Below are positions 39,617 through 47,921 of a stretch of 64,000 nucleotides of DNA, one piece after another; within the stretch, counting starts at the first letter, position 1, and every line of letters begins with the position of its first letter. The notes under the pieces were generated by a model that was not told the DNA's origin, made no database searches, and saw only the letters and a program-made list of their open reading frames with translations. The position numbers and the translations under genes were made by a program. The DNA comes from Eretmocerus hayati (taxonomy: Eukaryota > Arthropoda > Insecta > Hymenoptera > Aphelinidae), in NCBI GenBank assembly GCA_029851415.1, contig CM056742.1, positions 16,657,736 to 16,721,735 of the forward strand, read 5' to 3'.

Positions 39617-40290
39617 CGCGAATATAAGGTAAAGGCGCCAGTAGTGGAACACGGCTAGTTGGGCGCCTATAGTGGAACACCCAATTCACATGGATTTTTA
39701 ACCCCGAAAAGTCGATCCATCATCAGAGTAAAAATTACACAGTGTTCTTTGATATTATATATTTCAAATCGATGCCCAGCAACACCCGTAAAAGATTCAT
39801 AAATCAAATGAAAAAATCATGAAAAGTATAAGCTCATAATCACCCTTTAGAGGCTGTTCCACTGTAGGAGCCTTCCCCAAAAATGAAGCCAGTAGTGGAA
39901 CAAGAGTGTGCCCTCAACTGGAACAGGTTTTATATTTTCACTGTATTGAAAAACCTTCCGGGAATCGATTTTTTCCGGTCGCACGTCATTTATTCCATAC
40001 CGATCAGCACAAACAAACCTTTAATTATCTACCAAATATTTTCAGAATGACTCCAAAGCGCTGTTCCACTATAGGAGACTTTTCGCGTTCCAATGAGGGC
40101 ACCGAGCTCAGGATTGGTTGTTCCACTATAGGAGACAACGGATCCTTTCGTGAACATTCAATTACTCTTATCGTATACAAGTAATCAACTTGTACCTTTT
40201 TTCAAAATATGCAGAAAGAGTTTATCTACAAGATGCGTTACTTCTCGTTCGCGAGAAACTCAAATATCATTCAAGATATGTAAATTACTA

Positions 40291-40315
40291 TTTTATTTTA
40301 TTTTATTTTATTTTA
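40291..40315 (-). repeat. LINE 3' tail, five AAAAT units
   Basis: Five perfect TTTTA units on the plus strand directly follow the LINE 3' UTR. Short tandem 3' tails are usual in CR1-group elements. Confidence 0.85.
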
Positions 40316-40493
40316 TACTTTTATACGGCTTTACAGCCTTTTCAAAAATCGATACATGGTTTACATATTGTTGCCTTAAATCTATAATTCATACGCTACT
40401 TGAAGTTCATTATAACTTCTACTAAGATCAATGATTACAAAGTTTATTTCATCTTCAACATAAATAAATCAATTTCAATTATTGTTCACTTCA

Positions 40494-43439
40494 TTATTCA
40501 AACTTGAGAATTTTCTCTCTAGCAATCTCCTTTACCTGTGAAATTTTCTTATTATCTGTATAATCAAACCAATTTTTTTCTGAATTTGCTAAATCTGCCC
40601 AACGATTTATGGGTGACTTACTACTTAATGTTTTTCGGAGAATTTTGGTTCGGAATAATCTATTGTTTCTGTCCCGTGTACGTGAGTCCGGCACAATAAT
40701 CTCAATGTTACCCAACAACTTTGGTGCATCTACATAACCCGCCAGTATTTTATAGAACATTAGTATATCCTGGTATTTACAAAAAGATGTAATACTACAT
40801 ATCTGAAACCTTTGTGCTAAACTCGAATAATCATGATCATAAGCGTGCATTGGTTCTTTGATGAAATGAGATAAAAATCGGATAAATTTATGTTGAATTT
40901 TTTCAATTTCGTGGATATAACATTCTTCAGTTGGGAACCAGACTTGTGATGCATATATAAGATGAGATCTCACCAGAGAATTGTATAGGGTGCACAGGGT
41001 AAAAGGATTTTTGAACTCTATAGCTTTCCTTTTCAACGCCCATAATTTCCTATTTGCTTTATTTCTAACTATATTGATATGCTCTCTGAATTGCAATTTT
41101 CTATCGAATAGAACTCCAAGGTCTTTCATCTGATCGACTTCCTGTAATATATCATTATTCATCGTATAAATGTGATTTACTCTCTTCTCTTTGCTTAAAT
41201 AGAATGACATAGAGAAGCATTTTTTCTTATTAAACGCTAGGCAATTGGATCTGCTTCACTCTGCTATCGCATGAATATCCTCTTGCAGTAATTCGCAATC
41301 ATTTTCGGTCTTTATTATTCTACATAATTTTAAATCATCTGCAAAGAGGAAAACCTGAGAATTTTTTATACAGTGAACAATGTCATTTATGAAAATAATG
41401 AAGAAAAGGGGCCCAGTGTGTGATCCTTGTTGAACTCCAGATTTTACAGGGAAAGACTGTGATGATAAACCATTCAACCTAACACTCTGTGTTCGCCCTA
41501 TTAGATAAGATCGAACCCACTGCAGCATCGACCCCGATATCCCATATTTTTGTAACTTTCTGAGGAGTATTTCATGGTTCAAAGTGTCAAATGCTTTCAC
41601 AAAATCAGTGTAGATGACGTCCACTTGGTCCCTATTTTCAAAAGCACCAGCAATGGTTTGAGTTAGACCCAGCAAATTGGTTGTTGTAGAACGGGATGGC
41701 ATAAAACCATGTTGTTCATTACATATGATTCCTACTAAATGAGCCGACAATTTTTTTTCTACAATTGAATCAAGTAATTTAGCTAAGACACTCATCTTAG
41801 AAATTGGCCTATAATTCATTATGTCATGACTGTTTCCCTGCTTTGGGATAGGGGAAATCCACGAATTTTTCCATATTTCAGGGAATACTCCATCTCTAAT
41901 AGATTTACTGTAAATAAAATGAAGTGGGACAAACAGCTGTTGGCTACAGCATTTAACAAACTTTGAGTAAATACCATCCGGACCTATTCCATAAGCCTCG
42001 TCTACATTTTTCATTGCTTCAAAAACTTCTTCTCTTTCAATATCTATGCTTGATAAAGATGGTAAATTATTCATTGGAAGATTCTGACTACCATTCTCTC
42101 CACTCAAAGATTCTTCTTTGTAAAATTTTGAAAAATGTTTCGCAAACAGGTCAACCGCACCTTTCAAATCAGTTGAAGACTGGTTATCCAGAAATAGTTT
42201 CTGAGGTATTCTACTATTACTGACTGGTTTAGGGTTTGCAAATCTCCAAAATTTCTTAGAGTCACTTTGAACTTCACTTTCAACTCTATCGATGTATTCT
42301 CTGTATAATTTAGAAGTCAAGTGCTTACATTTTTTCCGCTGTATTTTAAACAGTTCTTGATCATTGTCTAGTTCTGAAAGCTTCCATTGCTTATGCAGTA
42401 TTTTTTTGAGTCTAACCTCTCTTATCAATTTTTTGGAAAACCATACAGGGTAATTTGAGACAATCTTTCGACTATAAGGGACGTAGCAAGCTACTAGCTC
42501 AAAAATTAAATTATAAAGTTTATCAACTGCTTTATCAACAGTTTGACAGTTACTGAAGAACTTTTCCCAATCTATTTCACTAAGTTTTCTATTTATCTCA
42601 ACATATTGGGCAAGATTGTAATTGAAAAAGTATTCAGACTCATTAAGCAAGAATTTACCTTTGATAGGAAGTGTTAACATAATAGTCGAGTGAATGGAAT
42701 TTTCTTCAAAAATAGGATCACTACTCCTCTCAAATATTGCATCAGATTCATTTCTAAATATCATATCTAAGAAATTATTGCATGAATTGGACTGTCCATA
42801 GAAATGACTTAGTCTTAGTTGATTGAGACACAACTCCATTTCAGATGCACCTTGCTGCACAGCTATGTAATTATTTCCACCTACTGAATAAATCAGGTCT
42901 TCTTGTTTCTTCCATTTATAACCAGCTAAATTGAAGTCGCCACATAATATCACTTTTCCACTATTCAAGTGTTTGTAGCATGATTCCATAACTTCTGTTA
43001 GATTCTTGAATGATTGTAAGAAGTTTTCTGCTCCAATGCTCGTTACAGGTGGAATGTACGTTAGTACAATCAGGTACACTTTGTGATTCACTGTGATTTT
43101 CACACTAAGTATTTCACTATGTTGAGAGTAAGCTTTTATCAATTCACTGGCAAGTCCAGTTTTCACATACAGTATGACACCTCCCCCAGTCTTTTTGCCA
43201 CTAGCTTCAAGATTTCTGTCGCATCTATAGAATCTATAGCCTGGTATATCCAACTCCACATCATCAACTGAGTTATCAAACCACGTTTCTGTCAGACATA
43301 AAATGTCATGATCTGTACAATTTGATAGCACATTATTTCTAAGTACCTGAATTCTATTTTTTATGCTTCCTGCGTTTTGGAGGTACAGTGTTAATTCTTC
43401 CCTCTCATTTTGATTTGGTGAATTTAGTTTTTTGGCTGT
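40494..43439 (-). pseudogene. LINE ORF2: endonuclease and reverse transcriptase, one premature stop
   Basis: This encodes the protein that nicks the target and reverse-transcribes the LINE RNA. The frame is open from 43439. Numbering from residue 1 at 43331, the endonuclease shows ETWF (15-18), GGGV (49-52), GDFN (131-134) and IHSTI (213-217). The reverse transcriptase shows NYRPIS (506-511), YTDFVKAFD (574-582, motif A), SGVQQGSHTGP (631-641) and FADD (663-666, motif C; Phe replaces the usual Tyr). A TGA at 41256-41258 stops the frame after residue 691, where relatives usually have Trp; the same frame then runs 253 more codons to TAA at 40494-40496. No in-frame ATG precedes the endonuclease: the first is residue 114. 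The 5' end overlaps ORF1 (see 43427-43433). The element is probably inactive; a single nonsense change suggests it is fairly young. Confidence 0.93.
43427..43433 (-). promoter_or_regulatory. Candidate -1 ribosomal frameshift site (A_AAA_AAC)
   Basis: On the minus strand ORF1 ends CCA AAA AAC TAA. The heptamer A_AAA_AAC is in the register required for -1 slippage, directly before the ORF1 stop at 43424-43426. Slipping back one base continues into the ORF2 frame, which is open there (43439 onward) and lacks an upstream ATG. A_AAA_AAC is a well-known efficient slippery sequence, as in retroviral gag-pro junctions. I see no convincing pseudoknot in the next 60 bases; a weak GAGG/CCTC pairing is the best candidate. 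Confidence 0.55.
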
Positions 43440-43597
43440 TTAGTTTTCTTAGGGTTAACTGCTTTGGTTTTGATCTTTTTAGCCTGTTTTCCACTCTGTA
43501 TCTCCCCTGAATATTCACCATCATCGTTCAAGGTGACGGTAACTGGCTGTGGGTTCATTTTCCCATGCTCATCCATTACATTTCTCTCTCCATCAAC

Positions 43598-43615
43598 ATC
43601 ATCATTTTCATCTTG
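43598..43615. repeat. Left 18-bp target duplication of the Penelope-like element
   Basis: ATCATCATTTTCATCTTG here is identical to 46261-46278. The flanking bases differ on both sides, so the duplication is exactly 18 bp. Both copies fall in the ORF1 codons for Q-D-E-N-D-D. Confidence 0.95.
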
Positions 43616-43674
43616 TGTATACTATATATAGTAATAGTCAGAAAACAAACAAATGGTTCTATAATCTTACAGAT

Positions 43675-45663
43675 ATGAATATTCCTGGAGAAGTTGTTAA
43701 GATTCTCTCCTTAGGCCCTAAATTCAGCCCCAATTCCAGAACTTACTCACATAAAGAGATCCTAGACACTGTGAAAAATACTGAAAGTTGCTTAAACCAA
43801 TGGGACATTAGTAACGAACTGAAGGATGAGATAAGGTTAACGATAGTTGATGATCTTGCTAGGATTAATGTCAAAAAAGAGCACACAACACATGAGAAGA
43901 AAACCTTCTTGAAGGATCTGGGAAAGGCCAAGAAGTTTGCCCAAGATAATGAGGTTTTATTCACAAGTTCGGATAAGGGCAGTGTCACGGTTGCATTGAA
44001 AAGTTCTGATTACATTAACAAAATGAAAAATATGCTATCAGATACAGAAACTTATGTCGTAGTAAAGAGGAATCCTTTATCTAGTCTTCAGAAATCAACC
44101 AAAAATTTGATGCAAAAATGGAATGATAAGAAATACTTTATTAAAGAATATCACAAAAATTCTCTATCGCAAACTGACACACAACTCCCAAAAATTTATG
44201 GTTTGCCTAAGATTCATAAGCCTGACGTCCCTTTAAGACCAATTGTCTCTTTCGTGAACTCACCTCTATATCACATGTCGAAAATAATAGATCAAATGTT
44301 AAAAGTAACAATTCCTAATTCCAAGTCATACATTAAAGATAGTCAGGATTTCATTCGAAAAATTAAAGGATTGTGTATTCCAGAGGGGTATTTGATGTTG
44401 AAGATAGATGCAGCTTCGTTATACACCAACGTTGGTACACATTTAGTAGTAAAATCAGTGGAAAAGAGGTATGATCGAGTTCAGGAACGATTCAATATTC
44501 CGATGTCTGAATTCATCGATGCAATTCGATTTCTAATGAACAACACATTCTTTCAATTTCAAGGTCAAGTTTTTAAGCAAAAATACGGTACTCCCATGGG
44601 ATCTCCATCATCCCCCCGATTCGCTGAGATGGTATTAGATGATTTAGAGCAGGACTGCTTGAGGACATTGGATTTTGAGCCTTTATTCTACGGCCGATAT
44701 GTAGATGACATTTATACTATCGTTCCAGAGAATAAAATAGATGAGCTTCTAAGAACTTTCAACTCATATGATGATAGGATAAAATTCACGCATGAAATTG
44801 AAGAAGATGGACAGCTAAGTTTTCTAGAGGTGTTAGTCAAAAGAGAGAACGATGGAATAATTTTTGATTGGTACCACAAATCCACGTACTCGGGGAGAGT
44901 TCTTAACTTCTCATCTAATCACCATCCATCACAAAAAAGGGGGATGGTGTACACCCTAGTAGATAAAGCGATCACACTTTCAGATAAGAGGTTCCACAAT
45001 AAAAACATAAAATATGTTGAAAAAATACTAATACAGAATCAGTACCCGCTAGCATTCATTAGACACCACGCAAGAAAGAGAATTCATTCCAAATTCAGTT
45101 CCTCGTTAGATCACCCAGAAAATAGAGTTGAAAAAAGAAATAGAAACGAAGTAATACAGATGAGTCTTCCTTATAAAAATGGAGTTTATGAAAAACTATC
45201 GAAAAAACTGAAAAAATTGCACGTAAAGTGTGTCCCAAAAATTGGTGAAAATTTGAGCTCTATTATTAAGAAAGGTAAAGACAAAACTGATAAGTGGGAT
45301 CAGAATAATGTGGTGTATAGAATTTGTTGTAAGGATTGTGATGCCTCATATGTTGGTGAAAGTAAAAGATCTGCGAGAGTGAGAGTGAAAGAACATCTCG
45401 GTTATACGAAAGGAATGGATGAGAAATATGTTATCAATAAGCATATGAAAAGAAACAACCATGAGTTCGATTTTGAAAGTGTTGATATCCTAGACGTAGA
45501 AAAGAATTGGCACAGACGTATTCTGTCTGAGATGGTACATATAAGACTCCAAAGCAACCCGATAAATATAAAAGAAGACACTCACAATCTACACAAATCA
45601 TACGCTCCTTTATTAAGAGCAATGAACAGAAAACAAACATCTTCATCCATTAATACATTTTAA
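43675..45663 (+). CDS. Penelope-like reverse transcriptase with GIY-YIG endonuclease
   Basis: The reading frame is open from the left junction; the first ATG inside the element is at 43675 (662 codons), and an ATG at 43549 lies in LINE sequence and is not original. Numbered from 43549, the reverse transcriptase spans about 130-450: DKGSVTVAL (142-150), LPKIYGLPKIHK (213-224), motif A KIDAASLYTN (285-294), motif B YGTPMGSPSSP (346-356), motif C RYVDDIY (383-389) and FLEVLV (425-430). A GIY-YIG nuclease lies at about 586-690: VVYRI (588-592), YVGES (601-605), R612, and E661 in RILSE. The Cys/His pairs typical of Penelope proteins are present as CCKDC (593-597) and H632/H638. There are no stops or frameshifts. 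Such proteins copy the element at a nicked target. Expression is uncertain because the natural 5' end is lost. Confidence 0.93.
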   Translation: MNIPGEVVKILSLGPKFSPNSRTYSHKEILDTVKNTESCLNQWDISNELKDEIRLTIVDDLARINVKKEHTTHEKKTFLKDLGKAKKFAQDNEVLFTSSDKGSVTVALKSSDYINKMKNMLSDTETYVVVKRNPLSSLQKSTKNLMQKWNDKKYFIKEYHKNSLSQTDTQLPKIYGLPKIHKPDVPLRPIVSFVNSPLYHMSKIIDQMLKVTIPNSKSYIKDSQDFIRKIKGLCIPEGYLMLKIDAASLYTNVGTHLVVKSVEKRYDRVQERFNIPMSEFIDAIRFLMNNTFFQFQGQVFKQKYGTPMGSPSSPRFAEMVLDDLEQDCLRTLDFEPLFYGRYVDDIYTIVPENKIDELLRTFNSYDDRIKFTHEIEEDGQLSFLEVLVKRENDGIIFDWYHKSTYSGRVLNFSSNHHPSQKRGMVYTLVDKAITLSDKRFHNKNIKYVEKILIQNQYPLAFIRHHARKRIHSKFSSSLDHPENRVEKRNRNEVIQMSLPYKNGVYEKLSKKLKKLHVKCVPKIGENLSSIIKKGKDKTDKWDQNNVVYRICCKDCDASYVGESKRSARVRVKEHLGYTKGMDEKYVINKHMKRNNHEFDFESVDILDVEKNWHRRILSEMVHIRLQSNPINIKEDTHNLHKSYAPLLRAMNRKQTSSSINTF

Positions 45664-46260
45664 TAAAAATAGCCGCACTTCTCGACCTCAAACTTATTAC
45701 AACTGCAATAGTAGGGAATGATTATACCGGTAAAATCGATAGTTTAAAGATGATTGATAGATGTCAGGTAATGAATCGATATTGAGCCGATAGAAATGAA
45801 ACATGAAAAGTCAGTCAGTCAAAATGTAAACAATAGTTTGATCAACCGCAAATTAGTTTTAATTCACCTACTACTGTGATAAATTAATAATAGCAAAAAA
45901 TATGACATTTGTAACTCCACATCCAACACTCCATGATTTCCAAAATAGGTATGTTGCATGATAGAGTGAATTTACATTATAGTTGAATCAAACATAGAAT
46001 ACACAATACATAACCAAACTTATATTTTACTAGCCAGAGATTAGACGCTCACCAATATGAGGTGAAAGAAAAATCGTTTAAGTAGACACATTGTATTGTT
46101 TTGAGAGGTATGTGAGATCGTGTGACTTATTCATTATGTATATATGCGAAAACCTGAATTTAAACATTGTTTTTTAGACTTGATAAGGGTGACAAAATTG
46201 TCACCGAAACGTCGTCAATAAAATTGCACTGTGACTCGTAAAACAGCCGTTGTAAATCAA
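45664..46260 (+). other. 3' non-coding region of the Penelope-like element
   Basis: About 600 AT-rich bases without an ORF. Near the end, AATAAA at 46217-46222 could serve as a polyadenylation signal; it directly follows the hammerhead-like fold. Confidence 0.7.
46178..46216 (+). ncRNA. Degenerate hammerhead-ribozyme-like motif
   Basis: The sequence TTGATAAG (46180-46187), a perfect 6-bp stem GGTGAC/GTCACC (46188-46193 with 46200-46205, loop AAAATT), GAAAC (46206-46210) and GTCGTC (46211-46216) follows the layout of type I hammerheads: CTGATGA core, stem II, GAAA, short stem III, cleavage at GTC. Two core bases differ from CTGATGA (TTGATAA), including the position of the catalytic G, so self-cleavage is doubtful. 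Hammerheads are known in the terminal regions of Penelope-like elements. Confidence 0.5.
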
Positions 46261-46278
46261 ATCATCATTTTCATCTTG
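46261..46278. repeat. Right 18-bp target duplication of the Penelope-like element
   Basis: Exact copy of 43598-43615. It is followed directly by the rest of LINE ORF1. Confidence 0.95.
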
Positions 46279-47165
46279 CTTTTGTACAACTGTCGGAACA
46301 CCTTTCAAGTATTTTATTCTTATGTTAGTATGTCCTTTTCCTTTCAATTCATTGAATTCTTTTATAACATCTTGTAATTGCTGTCGTTGAAGAGGTGTTT
46401 TATCATTTGTGCATTTGAGTGCTCCAAAGCAAAATTCCTTCTGATGCACTAATGTCCACCTGGCATGGTCTGGTGAAGTGAATATAATTTTAACAGGTCT
46501 GGGCTTATTCGGATCAACTTTCCCCAGTCTTTCAAACTTAAGCGTGTTGAAGTCAAATGGGCCATTTGATAATAGTGAACTCATGAACTGTGCCAAGAAG
46601 TTGTTAGTTGTACCCTCAGGGACATTATGCATTATCACATTCTTTTCTCTTACCATTCTGTCTTTCACTTCATTGATCAATTCAGAGTTCAATTCCAATT
46701 GGTTTTTTTGCTCTCTCTTTTCCATGATGATGATACGGTTCTCTACATCTTCCATTCTAGCTTCTAAATTTTCTATTTTCATTGTAGATCCTACTATTTT
46801 TTCTGTTATAGTGTCAATTTTTGTTTCCATCTTCTTAAATTTACTCCTTATCATTCTGCATAGATCATTGTTTGTCACTTCTTTCTGAGTTTTAGATGAT
46901 GCATCTGATTCATTGGATGAAGTTTCCTCTCCTGAATCATCATCAGATTCAATTTCTATCTGTTTCTCTTTTACCTCATCTCCCATCCTGAGGATTGGGG
47001 GGAACAATACAGTATTATTACAGCACTTTACAAATGATCCGTCCAAGTTTTTTCTTTCTCTTGTGGCACAGGATGGGTGAAAAGTTCCTCTTCCACACTT
47101 TTTGCACTGAATAAATTGTCCTTTGATGGGGCCTTTTCGTGGACAGGCCCAGCAGTAGATTTTTT

Positions 47166-47260
47166 CTACTTTATTCATATACCCAGTGCCAGCACTGGGT
47201 ATATGAATAAAGTAGATTGAATAAAGTATGAATAAAGAGCACTGGGTATATGAATAAAGT
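47166..47260. repeat. Inverted and direct duplication at the LINE 5' junction
   Basis: Bases 47166-47189 are the exact reverse complement of 47192-47215 (24-bp arms, two-base loop). The motif GCACTGGGTATATGAATAAAG appears a third time at 47239-47259 as a direct repeat. The left arm contains the ORF1 start codon, so a palindrome covers the translation start. Such local inversions and duplications at LINE 5' ends are often left by template switching or snap-back during the final step of insertion. Confidence 0.8.
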
Positions 47261-47318
47261 TACTGATTAGCGATCATTTTTTGTTCCACTACTGGCGACT
47301 TTACCTTAGAAGGGAAAA

Positions 47319-47744
47319 TGGAATTCATGAGATCGGTAAATGGTGGTTTCTGGGTGACATCATGGGGTCAAGGAAACAAGTTTTCTCATGTTTTTCATCA
47401 ACAGATACAAAAAAATATCAGCGCCAGCCACCCGGGCAGTTTTAGGGGAAAAATTCAGGTTAAACAACGTTTTAGCGATTCAGTATTCGGATTGGTGACC
47501 GCCCGTCTGAATTTGCGAAGCCTATAACTTGTTTGAGATCAAAAACTAGCCAAACGCAAAATGAGTGGTCACCAATCCGGATACTGAATCACGAAAACGT
47601 TGCTTAACCTGAATTTTTTGCCGACAAGGCTCGCGTGGCTGGCACTGGTATTTATTTCTATCTGTTCATGAAAAAACACTAAGAAATTTGTTTTTCTGAC
47701 CCAAAAATGTCGGTCGGGCACTACTTGCCAATCTCATGGATCCC
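47319..47744. mobile_element. Fold-back element, about 180-bp inverted arms
   Basis: The left arm 47319-47500 and the right arm 47567-47744 pair over their length: GGATTGGTGACC with GGTCACCAATCC at the inner limit, AAATTCAGGTTAA with TTAACCTGAATTT, CAGCGCCAGCCAC with GTGGCTGGCACTG, and ATTCATGAGAT with ATCTCATGGAT at the outer limit. The 66-base loop has no ORF of note. No clear target duplication. It lies between the right end of the LINE-hosting element and another TTGGTTGAA block. Confidence 0.75.
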
Positions 47745-47765
47745 ATATTCACTCCTATATTTGCT

Positions 47766-47921
47766 GTAGGTTAATCTTTAACCGGTGGTTAAACTTGATG
47801 ACCAATCAGTGGTTGCCGCAAAAACTTCAACCAATTGGTTGATAATTGGCGTCAATCACTCGTTGAGGGAAAAACTTTGACCAATTGGTTGAAGTTTTTC
47901 CCACAAATTTCTCACAGTGTA
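47766..47921 (-). repeat. TTGGTTGAA-type MITE copy right of the nest
   Basis: It has AACCAATTGGTTGA palindromes at about 47829 and 47879 and ends CTCACAGTGTA, the inverse of the TACACTGT start of the family. It may be a solo copy, or the right end of an older element whose left end is 39446. Confidence 0.5.

Larger units (their letters stand above)
43616..46260 (+). mobile_element. Penelope-like element (2645 bp), 5'-truncated
   Basis: The element is bounded by an exact 18-bp duplication and sits antisense to the LINE it interrupts. It has one ORF (to 45663), then about 600 bases of AT-rich 3' region ending with a hammerhead-like fold (46178-46216) and TGTAAATCAA. No long terminal repeat or inverted repeat flanks it. 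The ORF is already open at the first base of the element and lacks the N-terminal section of complete Penelope proteins, so the copy is 5'-truncated, as is common for elements integrated by target-primed reverse transcription. Confidence 0.93.
43424..47178 (-). pseudogene. LINE ORF1 (PHD finger, coiled coil, RRM-like), interrupted
   Basis: This is the RNA-binding companion protein of the LINE. It starts at ATG 47178 and runs 306 codons to 46261, then meets the Penelope-like insertion; the remaining codons are at 43597-43424, in the same frame when the insertion and one target copy are ignored, giving about 363 residues. Residues 9-52 hold a Cys/His cluster (C9, C12, C24, C27, H33, C36, C51/C52) like a PHD finger. 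Residues 65-95 are acidic and Ser-rich, about 105-165 is a coiled coil, and 175-300 resembles the RRM and C-terminal domain of LINE ORF1 proteins (KNVIMHNVPEG, ERLGKV, PRPVKIIF). PHD-bearing ORF1 proteins are known in the CR1 group. As it stands the ORF reads 19 codons into the insertion and stops at 46201. Confidence 0.9.
40291..47189 (-). mobile_element. CR1-group LINE, split by a Penelope-like element
   Basis: On the minus strand the order is ORF1 (from 47178), ORF2 (from 43439 to 40494), a 3' UTR of about 180 bases and a tail of five AAAAT units (40291-40315). Removing the 2.66 kb insertion leaves about 4.2 kb, near full length for this group. A PHD-type zinc finger in ORF1, an apurinic-type endonuclease in ORF2 and a microsatellite tail fit the CR1 superclade. 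No exact target duplication is evident: TAAATTACT precedes 40291 and TAAAGTTACT follows the 5' junction, which may be a diverged one. The 5' end is rearranged (see 47166-47260). Confidence 0.9.
39627..47306. mobile_element. TA-flanked DNA element with subterminal repeats, hosting the LINE
   Basis: The left end AGGTAAAGGCGCCAGTAGTG and the right end (reversed) AGGTAAAGTCGCCAGTAGTG are 25-bp inverted repeats with one mismatch, each flanked by TA (39625-39626 and 47307-47308). The left 500 bases carry further copies of the motif in both orientations: near 39661 (GCCTATAGTGGAACA), 39853, 39885, 40062 and 40121 (TGTTCCACTATAGGAGAC). Only about 46 bases of its own sequence remain at the right. Without the LINE and its passenger the element is about 0.75 kb. 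Clustered terminal-like motifs are typical transposase-binding arrays; no transposase is present. Confidence 0.7.

Noticed and set aside
41963..42223. 86-codon plus-strand ORF opposite LINE ORF2
   Set aside because: Antisense shadow of the reverse transcriptase region.
43549..43674. Upstream ATG at 43549 as the start of the Penelope-like protein
   Set aside because: The first 22 codons come from the antisense strand of the interrupted LINE ORF1 and its target duplication, not from the element.
46478..46888. 136-codon plus-strand ORF opposite LINE ORF1
   Set aside because: It is a shadow of ORF1 on the other strand with no domain of its own.
39446..47921. A single 8.5 kb outer element bounded by the two TTGGTTGAA blocks
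   Set aside because: Each block may be a self-contained MITE with both ends; no shared target duplication was found, so I kept them as separate copies.
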